A stretch of DNA of 64,000 nt, taken from positions 930,001-994,000 of the forward strand of contig NZ_LWLN01000001.1 in NCBI RefSeq assembly GCF_001953745.1, written 5' to 3'. The position numbers and the translations under genes are program-made. Below are positions 35,424-45,256 of this stretch, one piece after another. This DNA is from Natrinema saccharevitans (lineage in GTDB: Archaea; Halobacteriota; Halobacteria; Halobacteriales; Natrialbaceae). The notes under the pieces were generated by a model that saw nothing but the letters and a program-made list of their open reading frames with translations, was not told the DNA's origin and did not search any database. The first letter of the stretch is position 1, and every line of letters starts with the position of its first letter.

Positions 35424-35891
35424 TTACTCCCCGTCGACGACCGCGCCGTGTTCGTCGATCTCACCGTGGACGATCCGGGTACTCGAGATGATGTCGCCGT
35501 CCTCGGCCAGGACGTGCGGGACGACGACGACCTCGAGCGGGTCGTGGCCCCGTTCGCGGCGGATCTCGTTGATACGTGTGCCGCCCTCGCGGGTCTCCGG
35601 CGAAACGACGAGATAGTCGTACTGCGGTTCCGTTGCGATCCCCGTGGGCGACTCGAGCATCCGAACTTCGAACGCGCGGTCGTGATCGGCCGCGATCGAC
35701 TCGAGTTCCGACTCGAGGTTCCGTTTCCGTTCGTCGAACGACCGGACCCGCCGGTCGACGTCTCGTGTCTTCGGGGCGAGGTCGTCGCTGGTCAAGCCGA
35801 CAGTCACGTCCCCGAGTTCGAACGCCCGTTCGAACAGCCGTCGATGGCCGTCATGAACGGGGTCGAAGGTCCCACCAAGCGCGACGTCCAT
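35424..35891 (-). CDS. coaD: Phosphopantetheine adenylyltransferase, archaeal/eukaryotic type
   Basis: 155 residues from ATG 35891. It has the nucleotidyltransferase motif [35 protein letters not shown] and the ISSTRI motif near the C-terminus. It transfers AMP to 4'-phosphopantetheine to give dephospho-CoA. The enzyme is of the archaeal/eukaryotic PPAT class, not bacterial CoaD, despite the shared symbol. Confidence 0.9.
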   Translation of the reverse strand: MDVALGGTFDPVHDGHRRLFERAFELGDVTVGLTSDDLAPKTRDVDRRVRSFDERKRNLESELESIAADHDRAFEVRMLESPTGIATEPQYDYLVVSPETREGGTRINEIRRERGHDPLEVVVVPHVLAEDGDIISSTRIVHGEIDEHGAVVDGE

Positions 35892-35914
35892 ACCCCACCA
35901 CACTTCTGCGGAGC

Positions 35915-35922
35915 GTATAAAA
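35915..35922 (-). promoter_or_regulatory. TATA box of the PPAT gene
   Basis: On the minus strand TTTTATAC, complement of 35915-35922, is about 27 nt upstream of the ATG at 35891, so the transcript should be leaderless. Confidence 0.55.
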
Positions 35923-36039
35923 CGGTCGAATTTCCGTCTTTTACTCGGACGAACTGCGGCCGTGGGCTGCAGTGTATTTCGACGGTCGTCGAAACTCCCC
36001 TTCGCATTGTTTTTTGTAGTCGCCCACAGTGTCCCCGAT

Positions 36040-38295
36040 ATGGGATTAGACGAGGACGCACTCGAGTACCATCGGACCGATCCGCCGGGCAAGATCGAGA
36101 TTTCGACGACGAAACCGACGAACACCCAACGCGACCTCTCGCTGGCGTACTCGCCGGGGGTCGCCGCGCCGTGTCTCGAGATCGACGACGACGAGACCGA
36201 CGCCTACCAGTACACGGCCAAGGGCAACCTCGTCGGCGTCGTCTCGAACGGCTCGGCCGTTCTCGGGCTGGGCGACATCGGCGCACAGGCTTCCAAGCCC
36301 GTCATGGAGGGCAAGGGCGTGCTGTTCAAGCGCTTCGCCGACATCGACGTCTTCGACATCGAACTCGACGACTCGGACCCCGACAAGCTCGTCGAGGCGA
36401 TCAAGATGATGGAGCCGACCTTCGGCGGGATCAACCTAGAGGACATCAAAGCGCCCGGCTGTTTCACCGTCGAGGAACGGTTGCGCGAGGAGATCGACAT
36501 CCCCGTCTTCCACGACGATCAGCACGGCACCGCGATCATCTCCGGGGCCGCGCTGCTCAACGCCGCCGACATCGCCGGCAAGAGCCTGGAGGAACTCGAG
36601 GTCGTCTTCTCGGGTGCGGGGGCGAGCGCCATCGCGACGGCGCGTTTCTACGTCTCGCTGGGCGTCCGGAAGGAGAATATCACGATGTGTGACTCCTCGG
36701 GGATCATCACCGAGGAACGCGCCGCGGCGGGCGAGGTCAACGAGTACAAACAGCAGTTCGCCCGCGACGTGCCCGAGGGCGGACTTGCGGACGCGATGGA
36801 GGGGGCCGACGTCTTCGTCGGGCTCTCGATCGGCGGCATCGTCTCCCAGGAGATGATCCAGTCGATGGCGTCGGACCCGATCGTCTTCGCGATGGCGAAT
36901 CCGGATCCCGAGATCGGCTACGAGGAGGCCAAGGCGGCCCGCGACGACACCGTCATCATGGCCACCGGCCGCTCGGACTACCCGAACCAGGTCAACAACG
37001 TCCTCGGGTTCCCCTTCATCTTCCGCGGGGCCCTCGACGTGCGCGCGACCGAGATCAACGAGGAGATGAAAGTCGCCTGCGCCGAGGCGCTGGCCGAACT
37101 CGCCAGACAGGACGTCCCGGACGCGGTCGTCAAGGCCTACGGCGACGAGCCGATCCAGTACGGCCCCGACTACATCATCCCCAAGCCCGTCGACCCTCGC
37201 GTCCTCTTCCGCGTCGCGCCGGCGATCGCCGAGGCGGCGATGGAATCCGGTGCCGCACGCACCGAACTCGACCTCGACGAGTACGAGGAGCAACTCGAGG
37301 CTCGACTCGGCAAGTCTCGCGAGATGATGCGGGTCGTTCTCAACAAGGCCAAGAGCGATCCCAAGACGGTCGCCCTGGCGGAGGGCGAAAACGAGAAGAT
37401 GATCCGGGCGGCCTACCAGATCCAGGAGCAGGGGATCGCCCTGCCGGTCCTGATCGGCGACGAAGACGAGATCAAGCAGACGTCGGCGAACCTCGGGCTG
37501 GACTTCGATCCGACCGTCGCCGATCCTTCCGTCGGCGACTACGAGGAGTACGCCGACCGACTCCACGAACTGCGGGCCCGCAAGGGGATCACGCGCAGCG
37601 AAGCCGGCGAACTCATCGAGCGCGACTCGAACTACTTCGGCAGCGTGATGGTCGAACAGGGCGACGCCGACGCCCTGCTGACGGGCCTCTCGCATCACTA
37701 CCCCTCGGCGTTGCGGCCGCCGCTGCAGGTGATCGGCACCGACGACGACGTCGACTACGCCGCGGGCGTCTACATGCTGACGTTCAAGAACCGCGTGATC
37801 TTCGTCGCCGACGCGACGGTCAACCAGGACCCAAACGAGGAGGTCCTCGCGGAGGTCACCAAACAGACCGGCAAGCTGGCGCGGCGGTTCAACATCGAAC
37901 CCCGCGCGGCCCTGCTGTCGTACTCGAACTTCGGCAGCGTCGACAACGAGGGGACCCGCAAACCGCGCAAGGCGGCGAAGCTGTTGCAGGACGACCCCGA
38001 GGTCGACTTCACGGTCGACGGCGAGATGCAGGCCGACACCGCCGTCGTCGAGGACATCCTCGAGGGCACCTACGGGTTCTCCGAACTCGAAGAGCCCGCG
38101 AACGTGCTGGTCTTCCCGAACCTCGAGTCGGGAAACATCGGCTACAAGCTGCTCCAGCGACTCGGCGGGGCCGACGCCATCGGCCCGATGCTGGTCGGGA
38201 TGGACGAGCCGGTTCACGTCCTCCAGCGGGGCGACGAGGTCAAGGACATCGTGAACCTGGCTGGCGTGGCGGTCGTCGACGCCCAGCAGGAGTAG
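36040..38295 (+). CDS. maeB: Malic enzyme with C-terminal phosphotransacetylase-like domain
   Basis: 751 residues from ATG 36040. The N-terminal malic domain (about 1-420) has [31 protein letters not shown] and the NAD(P) loop [12 protein letters not shown]. The rest (about 430-751) is a PTA-like domain ([40 protein letters not shown]) that usually lacks acetyltransferase activity and allosterically controls the enzyme by acetyl-CoA in MaeB. It decarboxylates malate to pyruvate with NADP+, a source of NADPH and pyruvate. Confidence 0.93.
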   Translation: MGLDEDALEYHRTDPPGKIEISTTKPTNTQRDLSLAYSPGVAAPCLEIDDDETDAYQYTAKGNLVGVVSNGSAVLGLGDIGAQASKPVMEGKGVLFKRFADIDVFDIELDDSDPDKLVEAIKMMEPTFGGINLEDIKAPGCFTVEERLREEIDIPVFHDDQHGTAIISGAALLNAADIAGKSLEELEVVFSGAGASAIATARFYVSLGVRKENITMCDSSGIITEERAAAGEVNEYKQQFARDVPEGGLADAMEGADVFVGLSIGGIVSQEMIQSMASDPIVFAMANPDPEIGYEEAKAARDDTVIMATGRSDYPNQVNNVLGFPFIFRGALDVRATEINEEMKVACAEALAELARQDVPDAVVKAYGDEPIQYGPDYIIPKPVDPRVLFRVAPAIAEAAMESGAARTELDLDEYEEQLEARLGKSREMMRVVLNKAKSDPKTVALAEGENEKMIRAAYQIQEQGIALPVLIGDEDEIKQTSANLGLDFDPTVADPSVGDYEEYADRLHELRARKGITRSEAGELIERDSNYFGSVMVEQGDADALLTGLSHHYPSALRPPLQVIGTDDDVDYAAGVYMLTFKNRVIFVADATVNQDPNEEVLAEVTKQTGKLARRFNIEPRAALLSYSNFGSVDNEGTRKPRKAAKLLQDDPEVDFTVDGEMQADTAVVEDILEGTYGFSELEEPANVLVFPNLESGNIGYKLLQRLGGADAIGPMLVGMDEPVHVLQRGDEVKDIVNLAGVAVVDAQQE

Positions 38296-38299
38296 ACGC

Positions 38300-39733
38300 G
38301 TGAGCGAGCGCGCCGCGGATCGCCGAGCCGCCGACGCCGATCGCGACGGCGAGAGGGCCGCGACTGCGCGCGTCACCCGGCGGCAACTGCTCGGGACCGC
38401 CGGCACGGCTGGCGTCGTCGGACTGGCCGGCTGTGCCGACCGCCAGTACCGCTCGCCGGCGGACTGTTCGGCGATCACTGCCGCCGCGAACGACGCGGAC
38501 GGCTACGTTCCCCTGCCGGCCGACGAGGGCACCTCGATGTTCCGGCGGGGCCTGCGTCGGTACGGGTACTACCCCGAGGAGACCGTCCCGGACGCGGTTC
38601 GAGTCGACTGGTCGTTCCCGACCAACCGGATCGGCCACACCGCGGCCAAGTCGACGCCGCGACCGACGCCGGACGGCGAGACGGTCCTCGTCGCCAGCGA
38701 CACCGGCCGAATCGACGCCGTCACGCCGACCGGCGAGGAGCGCTGGCACCTCGAGACGGGTGCCTCGCGGAGCCTTGGCTTTCACGGCACGCCGGCGATC
38801 GTCGACGGCGTCGCGTATCTCGGCGGCTACGACGGCGACTGTTACGCCATCGACATCGGCTCCGGCGACGTGATCTGGCGGACCACCGCCCGCGAGTTCG
38901 GCGGTGCGATCGCGATCGGCTCGAGTCCCGCGTACGTCGACGGCTCGCTGTACCTGCTCACCGAACACAAGCATCCCGCCAGCGGAACGGTGTGGGAACT
39001 CGACGCCGCGACCGGCACCCCGACGTGGAGTGACGATCGGCTGTGGGGAATGCCCCACCCCTCGCCCGCGATCGATTGTGAGACCGGCCGGCTCGTCACG
39101 GGCTCGAACGACGGCGTCGTCTACTGCTGGGAGTTTCCCTCGCTCGAGTTCGCGTGGTCGTTTCAGGCGGGCGGCGAGGGCGGCCCCGACGGGAAGTCGA
39201 TGGCCGGCGGGCGGTTCAACCTCGGCGCGCAGATCAAGGGGACGATCCCGGTCTACGACGGCGCGGCGTTCGTCGGCTCGTGGGACGGCCGGTTCTACCG
39301 GCTCGACCTCGCGGACGGCAGCGAGGAGTGGTCGTTCGACACCGGCGACGTCGTCATGTCGAATCCGGCGATCGATCCCGAGGCGGGAGTCGTCTACGTC
39401 GGGGGCGACGATCATCACGTCTACGCGCTCGATACCGACAGCGGCGAGGAGTTGTGGTCTGCCAACGTGGGCGGGCACGTCATCGGCTCGCTCACGGCCA
39501 CCGCGGAGACGATCCTCGTCGGCTCCTACGACACGCACCTGTACGCGCTCGATCGCGAGACCGGCGACCGGCGCTGGCGGGTCGCGAACCGCGGCCACGT
39601 CACCAGCGGTGCGATCCCCCGCGACGGGCGGATCTACTACGCCGAGCGCGGCGTCTTCTCGAACTACTACAGCGACGAGGAGACGACCCTCGAGGAGCCC
39701 GGCCGCGCCTACTGTCTGGTCGCAGACGAGTGA
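38300..39733 (+). CDS. Tat-exported lipoprotein with PQQ-like beta-propeller
   Basis: 477 residues from GTG 38300. The N-terminus has a twin-arginine signal with lipobox (RRQLLGTAGTAGVVGLAGC), typical of haloarchaeal Tat lipoproteins. The body contains repeated PQQ-type blades (GRIDAVTPTGEERWHLETG, GGYDGDCYAIDIGSGDVIWR, GGDDHHVYALDTDSGEELWS, YDTHLYALDRETGDRRWRVA). It may bind PQQ, as a dehydrogenase, or act as a BamB-like scaffold. The Tat cysteine would be lipidated outside the membrane. It lies 4 nt after maeB and may be co-transcribed. Confidence 0.85.
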   Translation: MSERAADRRAADADRDGERAATARVTRRQLLGTAGTAGVVGLAGCADRQYRSPADCSAITAAANDADGYVPLPADEGTSMFRRGLRRYGYYPEETVPDAVRVDWSFPTNRIGHTAAKSTPRPTPDGETVLVASDTGRIDAVTPTGEERWHLETGASRSLGFHGTPAIVDGVAYLGGYDGDCYAIDIGSGDVIWRTTAREFGGAIAIGSSPAYVDGSLYLLTEHKHPASGTVWELDAATGTPTWSDDRLWGMPHPSPAIDCETGRLVTGSNDGVVYCWEFPSLEFAWSFQAGGEGGPDGKSMAGGRFNLGAQIKGTIPVYDGAAFVGSWDGRFYRLDLADGSEEWSFDTGDVVMSNPAIDPEAGVVYVGGDDHHVYALDTDSGEELWSANVGGHVIGSLTATAETILVGSYDTHLYALDRETGDRRWRVANRGHVTSGAIPRDGRIYYAERGVFSNYYSDEETTLEEPGRAYCLVADE

Positions 39734-39782
39734 CCGAGCGGCGAGCGCGCCGGCGGTCCGCCGACGGGGTGTATCTCGTTGC

Positions 39783-39790
39783 ATATAAAT
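39783..39790 (+). promoter_or_regulatory. TATA box of rps8e
   Basis: atataaat at 39783-39790 (within ttgcatataaatacg) lies about 27 nt upstream of the ATG at 39814, the leaderless arrangement common for ribosomal genes. Confidence 0.6.
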
Positions 39791-39813
39791 ACGCGCCGGG
39801 GCTGGGTACGTGT

Positions 39814-40185
39814 ATGCAGGATCAGGGACGCTCTACGCGCAAGCGAACCGGCGGTCGACTGAAGAACGTTCGAAAGCGCCGGAAGAACGAACTCGGTCGA
39901 CTGCCGACCGAGACGCAGGTCGGCGAACCGCGGTTCCGCACCGTCGACGCCCGCGGAAACGAGACGAAGACCCGCGCGCTGGCGACCAACGTCGCGAGCG
40001 TCAACGAGGGCGACGAGACGGTCTCGGCCGAGATCGAAGACGTCGTCGAGAACGACGCCAACCCGAACTACGTCCGCCGAAACATCATCACGAAAGGCGC
40101 CGTCATCGAGACGAGCGAGGGTCGTGCCCGCGTTACCTCCCGTCCCGGCCAGACCGGTCAGGTCAACGCCGTCCTCCTCGAGTAA
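39814..40185 (+). CDS. rps8e: 30S ribosomal protein S8e
   Basis: 123 residues: MQDQGRSTRKRTGGRLKNVR, KNELGRLPTETQVGEPRFRT, NPNYVRRNIITKGAVIETSE, GQVNAVLLE at the end. Full-length archaeal S8e of the small subunit. It stands alone with its own promoter. Confidence 0.97.
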   Translation: MQDQGRSTRKRTGGRLKNVRKRRKNELGRLPTETQVGEPRFRTVDARGNETKTRALATNVASVNEGDETVSAEIEDVVENDANPNYVRRNIITKGAVIETSEGRARVTSRPGQTGQVNAVLLE

Positions 40186-40341
40186 CGCCCGTTGATTCTT
40201 CCGTCGCTGGCAGCGCGGCCAGCCGCGGCTCTCCGTTTCGCACGACGAGCGCGGATCGGACGTCCCCGATCTCGGGGTGCCGGACCGGCGTGATCTCTCC
40301 TTCCAGTCGAGCGCGCCGACCCGAGGTCGCCCGCGGGTCGC

Positions 40342-41337
40342 TCAGGGCCGCGGGGCGGCCTTCTGCAGCGCCGTCTCCGCGATGTTGCCGCCGTAGTCGG
40401 CGCTCCGCGAGAGCGAGTCGACGATCAGCCCCAGCGACTGGGCCTGTGCGGGCTCGAGATCGCGCAACATGTCGTCGATTCTGCGGGTGTATTCGTCGAT
40501 CTCGAAGACGGCCTCGAGCGCCGCGTGGCCGAGGCGGTTTGCCTCCTCGGTCTCGTCGGCGAACAGCGCGTCGGTCGACTGTTCGAAGACCGACGCGGCC
40601 TCGGCGTGGAGCCCGTGGACGGCATCGGCGACGTCGGCCGGGAGGTCGTCGAGTTTGAGCGCGATGTCGCTGATCTTGACGGCGTGGTCGGCGATCCGCT
40701 CGAGTTGCCGAGCCGTCGAGTGAAAGTCGAAGCAATCCTCCCGGGAGACGCCGAGTTCCTCGACGGCACGCGGCGAACGCAACGTTGCGCGGAAGATCCG
40801 CGAGACGACCAGCCAGAGCCGGTCGACGTCGTCGTCGCGCTCGATCACGTCCTCGGCGATCGCGTCGTCGTTCTCGATCAGGGCCGTCACCGCGTCCTCG
40901 AGCATCGATTGGGCGATCAAGCGCATGCGCGTGACGGCGTTAACGATCGAGAGTTCCGAGGAGTCGAGCAGGTCCTGAATGACCACGCTATCGCTGGTCT
41001 CCTCTAAGACCTCGACGCCGACGAGCCGCTGGGTCGCGCCCCTGATCGCGCTTCGTTGCTCGGTCGTGATCCGACCGGCCTCGAGAGAGATGACGTCGAA
41101 GCCGCTGACGTACATCGTCATCACGGCCCGCGTGAGCTGTTCGCCCTCGAGGCCGGAGACGTCGAGGGTACCCTCCTGCCGGCGCGTCTCGCGTTCCGGC
41201 GTGAGGAGGAGTTCGTCGCCTTCGGGATAGAACTCGACGGTCGTCCCGCTGCTGACACCGTTGTCGGTCGCCCACGTTTTCGGGAGCGAAACGGTATACG
41301 TCGACCCACCGGTCACCTGGACCTTGCGCGTCTCCAT
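40342..41337 (-). CDS. AbrB-PhoU fusion phosphate regulator
   Basis: 331 residues. The N-terminus (1-45) is an AbrB/SpoVT hairpin domain (METRKVQVTGGSTYTVSLPK, SSGTTVEFYPEGDELLL). The remaining part holds PhoU-type helical repeats (SMLEDAVTALIENDDAIAED, STARQLERIADHAVKISDIA, DDMLRDLEPAQAQSLGLIVD) with E-x3-D metal motifs. It probably binds DNA or a partner in response to phosphate, as haloarchaeal PhoU homologues do. It lies in minus-strand order with polyphosphate kinase and a phosphoesterase gene, which supports a phosphate role. Confidence 0.88.
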   Translation of the reverse strand: METRKVQVTGGSTYTVSLPKTWATDNGVSSGTTVEFYPEGDELLLTPERETRRQEGTLDVSGLEGEQLTRAVMTMYVSGFDVISLEAGRITTEQRSAIRGATQRLVGVEVLEETSDSVVIQDLLDSSELSIVNAVTRMRLIAQSMLEDAVTALIENDDAIAEDVIERDDDVDRLWLVVSRIFRATLRSPRAVEELGVSREDCFDFHSTARQLERIADHAVKISDIALKLDDLPADVADAVHGLHAEAASVFEQSTDALFADETEEANRLGHAALEAVFEIDEYTRRIDDMLRDLEPAQAQSLGLIVDSLSRSADYGGNIAETALQKAAPRP

Positions 41338-41360
41338 ACGGGTGGCTTTCGATCACAACA

Positions 41361-41368
41361 ATATAAAT
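41361..41368 (-). promoter_or_regulatory. TATA box of the AbrB-PhoU gene
   Basis: The minus-strand ATTTATAT (41361-41368) is about 27 nt upstream of the ATG at 41337, consistent with a leaderless transcript. A perfect 12-bp palindrome TACTATATAGTA lies further upstream at 41484-41495. Confidence 0.6.
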
Positions 41369-41543
41369 CCACTAGACTATAGAGAGAGTCGATTTCGATA
41401 ATAGCGCCGTAGTAGCCTGATTTTTGGCGTTTTAGGTATCGAGCCGTCAGTAATGGTCTATCGAAAATAGTTACCAAACATAGTACTATATAGTATTCTC
41501 GGAAACGGCTCGAATCGATCACGGGGCCGCGAGACGGTCGCCG

Positions 41544-41771
41544 TCAGCGCGCGTCCGAGAGGTCGACGAACGCGTCCACGTCCGCCGACAGCCACGTGGT
41601 CAACTGGTCGTCGGCCGGACACTCGCGCGGGGTGATCGTACATCTGTCCGGCCGGCCCTCGTACCGGACGACGATCGACTCGAGGGCGGCCGTCTCGGTC
41701 GCGTACTGCGTCGCCGTCGAGAGCCGTTGCCGCGTCGAACGATCGCCGTAACCACCGGTTGAGCCGTTCAT
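41544..41771 (-). CDS. DUF7511 domain protein
   Basis: 75 residues from ATG 41771. The core ESIVVRYEGRPDRCTITPRE, then QLTTWLSADVDAFVDLSDAR is the haloarchaea-specific DUF7511 pattern (Pfam name from memory). The protein is small, soluble and of unknown function. It lies between ppk (41953) and the AbrB-PhoU gene, all on the minus strand. Confidence 0.75.
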   Translation of the reverse strand: MNGSTGGYGDRSTRQRLSTATQYATETAALESIVVRYEGRPDRCTITPRECPADDQLTTWLSADVDAFVDLSDAR

Positions 41772-41952
41772 GGTCGGGATGGAACGCGTATCGGATCCTG
41801 CCGACGGAACGTACAAAGCCGCTGCTAGTTGTGCTATTGAGAGATCCGTACGGCCCCGAACCGATCGGTATCGGTGGCTGCGGGCCGCTCCGCTGGCGAA
41901 ACTCGCTCCGGGAACCCAAAGGGGAACCGTCGGCCGGCGGTCGACCCGCCGT

Positions 41953-44397
41953 TCAGTCGCCGAGATCGGTTCGCCGATCCCTATCTGCGTCGTGTATCGT
42001 CGATCGCATGAACGTCTCGTGGGCGTCGGTCGTCGAGCCCTCGGCGGATCGACAGCGGTCGTAGGTGCCGTCCGAACGCATTACCCACCTGTTCCGATCG
42101 TCGGCGAGCAGCGTCTCGAGGATCGTCTCGAGTCGCCCCTGGAGCCGCGGATCCTCGATCGGTGCCACCGCCTCGACCCGGTTGTCGAGGTTGCGGGTCA
42201 TCCAGTCGGCCGACCCGATGTAGTAGCGGTCCTCGCCGCCGGCTCGGAAGTAGAAGATCCGCGAGTGTTCGAGAAAGCGACCGACGACGCTGTAGACGTC
42301 GATCGTCTCGCTGATCCCCTCGAGCCCGGGCCGGAGCCGACAGATGTCACGGACGAGCAGGTCGATGTCGACGCCGGCCATCGAGGCTTCGTAGAGTTCC
42401 CGGACGAGTTCGGGATCCTCGAGGCGGTTCATCTTGGCGACGATCCGCGCTTCCTCGCCGTTGCGGGCTCGTTCGGTTTCGGCCCGGATCAGTTCGGTGA
42501 ACCGATCGCGCATGTTCCCCGGCGCGATCAGCAGGTCCCGGTAGTCCCGGTGCATCGAGTGGCCGGTGAAGTAGTTGAACAGCCTGACGAGGTCCTGTCC
42601 GATGTCCCGGTCGGCGGTCAGCAGCCCCAGGTCCTCGTAGCTCTTGGCCGTCTCGGAGTGGTAGTTGCCGGTCCCGACGTGGGAATAGAGCCGGACGCCG
42701 TCGTCCTCCTCGCGGACGACCAGCGAGGTCTTGGTGTGAGTCTTGTACCCGATCGTCCCGTAGGCGACGTGGATCCCCTCCTCCTCGAGTTTCTTTGCCC
42801 ACTCGAGGTTGTTCTCCTCGTCGAAGCGGGCCTTCAACTCGACCATGACCGCGACCTGCTTGCCGTTGTGGGCGGCCTCGATCAGGCTCTCGATGACCCG
42901 CGAATCGCTGGCGGTCCGGTAGATCGCCGCCTTGATCGCCAGCACGTCGGGATCGTTGGCCGCGGCCTCGAGGAATCGCTGGACGGTCCCCTCGAAGGAG
43001 TGGTAGGGATGATGGACGAGGACGTCGCGCTCGCTGATCGCGTCGAAGACGTTCGTCGCGTCGTCACACCGCCCCAGCCGGGGGTGAGGCTGTGGCGACC
43101 ACTCGGGGAGTTTCAGGTCCGGCCGATCGAGGTCGGTCAGATCCGCGAAGTCCCGGTAGTCGAGCGGCCCGTCGAGTTCGAACACCTCCCGCTCGTCGAG
43201 TTCGAGTTCCCGCGTGAGGATCTCGCGGACCTTCCGTGGGGCGTCGGGTTCGATCTCGAGGCGGACGGCGGTGGCGAAGCGTCGCTCCTCGATGACCTCC
43301 TCGATCCTCTCGATCAGGTCCTCGGCGACCTCCTCGTTGCGCCGGACCTCGGCGTTGCGGGTCACGCGAAACAGGGCGGTGTCGACCACCTCGACGTCCG
43401 GGAAGAGCAGTTCGAGGTTCGCCCGGACGACGTCCTCGAGGAGGACGTACCGCCGCTCGTCGCCGAGTTGGACGAACCGGAGCTGGTTGCGCGGGATCTT
43501 CACCCGGGAGAAGGTCAGCTCCGCGCCGGGTCGTTCCCGCGTCAGCACCGCCAGCGAGAGGCTCTGGTTCGAGATGAACGGGAACGGATGGGCCGGATCG
43601 AACGTCAGCGGGGTCAGCGTCGGCAGCACCGAACTCTCGAAGTACTCGCGAACCGTCCCGCGTTCGACCGCGGTCAGGTCGTCGTAGTCGACGACGGCGA
43701 TGCCCGCATCGGCCAGCGCAGGGCGGATCTCCTCGCGGTAACACTCGCTCTGGCGCTCGAGCAGCGGCCGGGCCGCCTCGAGGACGGCGTCCCACTGCTC
43801 GCGGGGCGTGCGGCCGTCGGGCGTCTCCTCGGTGACGCCGGCCGCGATCCCCTGTTTCAAGCCGCCGACGCGCTTGCGGAAGAACTCGTCGAGGTTTCGC
43901 GTGACGATCGAGCAGAATTTCACGCGCTCTAACAGCGGGTTGTCGTCGTCGAGGACCTCGTGGAGGACCCGCCGCTGAAAGGCGAGTTCGCCGAGTTCGC
44001 GGTTCAGGTAGTAGTCGGGGTCCGAGAGGTCGACATCGGCGACGTCGGACGACGGGTCGGTCTCCTCGGTCACGGGACCGAGCCCGTCGACGCCGGTCGG
44101 GCCGTCACCGGTCTCCTCGGGGAGACCCGGCGTAGCAGCGTTGCCGTCGTCGGTCTCGTCCGGTCCCGTATTCGGCGTCTCGTCGTCGGAACCGGTAGCC
44201 GCGGTCTCGTCACCGCCGTCGTCGGTTTCCGCGTCGTCGGCCCTCGAGCCGGTCGCGTCCGAGGTGGCCACGCCGTCCTCGTCGAGCATCGATCGGAACG
44301 CGAACGCGGAGTCGTCGGCGGTCGACTGGTCGTCTGCCCGTTCCCCCGGGGTCGTTCCACCCCGTTCGTCGTCGGCTGTCGCGTCTCGTTCGTTCAT
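41953..44397 (-). CDS. ppk1: Polyphosphate kinase PPK1 with acidic N-terminal extension
   Basis: 814 residues from ATG 44397. After about 128 residues of acidic low-complexity sequence (Asp/Glu/Gly/Thr-rich) comes the PPK1 core: YYLNRELGELAFQRRVLHEV and FCSIVTRNLDEFFRKRVGGL (N-terminal domain), ELKARFDEENNLEWAKKLEE, SHVGTGNYHSETAKSYEDLG (autophosphorylated His) and RDICRLRPGLEG. It transfers phosphate from ATP to polyphosphate. The acidic head has no counterpart in bacterial PPK1 I know. It is 11 nt downstream of the phosphoesterase gene, a likely operon. Confidence 0.93.
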   Translation of the reverse strand: MNERDATADDERGGTTPGERADDQSTADDSAFAFRSMLDEDGVATSDATGSRADDAETDDGGDETAATGSDDETPNTGPDETDDGNAATPGLPEETGDGPTGVDGLGPVTEETDPSSDVADVDLSDPDYYLNRELGELAFQRRVLHEVLDDDNPLLERVKFCSIVTRNLDEFFRKRVGGLKQGIAAGVTEETPDGRTPREQWDAVLEAARPLLERQSECYREEIRPALADAGIAVVDYDDLTAVERGTVREYFESSVLPTLTPLTFDPAHPFPFISNQSLSLAVLTRERPGAELTFSRVKIPRNQLRFVQLGDERRYVLLEDVVRANLELLFPDVEVVDTALFRVTRNAEVRRNEEVAEDLIERIEEVIEERRFATAVRLEIEPDAPRKVREILTRELELDEREVFELDGPLDYRDFADLTDLDRPDLKLPEWSPQPHPRLGRCDDATNVFDAISERDVLVHHPYHSFEGTVQRFLEAAANDPDVLAIKAAIYRTASDSRVIESLIEAAHNGKQVAVMVELKARFDEENNLEWAKKLEEEGIHVAYGTIGYKTHTKTSLVVREEDDGVRLYSHVGTGNYHSETAKSYEDLGLLTADRDIGQDLVRLFNYFTGHSMHRDYRDLLIAPGNMRDRFTELIRAETERARNGEEARIVAKMNRLEDPELVRELYEASMAGVDIDLLVRDICRLRPGLEGISETIDVYSVVGRFLEHSRIFYFRAGGEDRYYIGSADWMTRNLDNRVEAVAPIEDPRLQGRLETILETLLADDRNRWVMRSDGTYDRCRSAEGSTTDAHETFMRSTIHDADRDRRTDLGD

Positions 44398-44408
44398 CCC
44401 GAAAATCC

Positions 44409-45104
44409 CTAGCGACTGTCGTCCGGTGTGACGATCTTCTCGGCCGACCGCTCGACGTGGTCGGGGCCGTCGACGCTGACGAATCGCTCGTTCCCGACGT
44501 CGTACGCCGTGAGACTGCCGCCGTAGACACACCCCGTGTCGAGTCCCACCGCCCACTCCCGTTCGATCGGCGTCTCGAGGACGGTGTGGCCGAAGAAGAC
44601 CCGCGGCGGCCCCTCGTAGGCGTCGAACCAGAAGGGGCCGTCGTAGCCGTCGCCCTCGGGCGAGCGCATCGTCAACACGTCGTCGCGGGTCTGGGTCGCC
44701 AGCGAGCGAGTCGGGTCCACTCCGCCGTGGACGACGAGACCGCCGTCCCACGAGATCGCCGTCGGCAGCGACTCCAGATACTGATAGTCGACTGGTCTCA
44801 GGGACGGCAGGGAGGACGATCCCTCGATGAGCTTTCGCTCGTTGTTGCCCCGAACGGAGAGCAGTCGCGGCGACCGTCGGACCCGATCGAGGACGGCCTC
44901 GCTGTCGGGCCCCTTTCGGACCAGATCGCCGACGAACACGGCGAGGTCGTTCCCCCCGAGGTCCAGACGCTCGAGCAGCGCATCGAGCGCGTCCGGACAG
45001 CCGTGAACGTCGCCGACGACGTAGACGTCGTCGCGGTTCTCGAGGTCGATGTGGCGGTGGTCGAACGATACCGCGTCGTCGGACGGGGTGGTAGCGGTCG
45101 TCAC
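44409..45104 (-). CDS. Metallophosphoesterase (ApaH/PrpA-like)
   Basis: 231 residues from GTG 45104 (MTTATTPSDDAVSFDHRHID). Calcineurin-like motifs: VVGDVHGCPDAL, VFVGDLVRKGPDS, GNNERKL, VHGGVDP and FGHTVLE. It is similar to Ap4A hydrolases and PrpA/B serine/threonine phosphatases; substrate open. A minus-strand ATATAAACG at 45142-45150 is a likely TATA box, giving a short leader before GTG 45104. The gene is immediately upstream of ppk. Confidence 0.85.
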   Translation of the reverse strand: MTTATTPSDDAVSFDHRHIDLENRDDVYVVGDVHGCPDALDALLERLDLGGNDLAVFVGDLVRKGPDSEAVLDRVRRSPRLLSVRGNNERKLIEGSSSLPSLRPVDYQYLESLPTAISWDGGLVVHGGVDPTRSLATQTRDDVLTMRSPEGDGYDGPFWFDAYEGPPRVFFGHTVLETPIEREWAVGLDTGCVYGGSLTAYDVGNERFVSVDGPDHVERSAEKIVTPDDSR

Positions 45105-45256
45105 GCGTAGTGTCCGACTCGTCCAGCGAAGCCGGATAAGTCGTTTATATGTTGGGTATGCGATGCTATATAGCGGCGCATAGTCGGACCGAGCGGCGGC
45201 TCGGAGGGCGGCCACGAGACGGGGGCTTTCTTTACCGTCGTCCCCGCAGCAAGGGT

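Noticed and set aside
40186-40341. Minus-strand coding-like stretch (EITPVRHPEIGDVRSALVVR) between S8e and AbrB-PhoU
   Set aside because: No in-frame ATG, no named family and the frame is closed by the PhoU gene end. It may be a gene remnant but I cannot support it.
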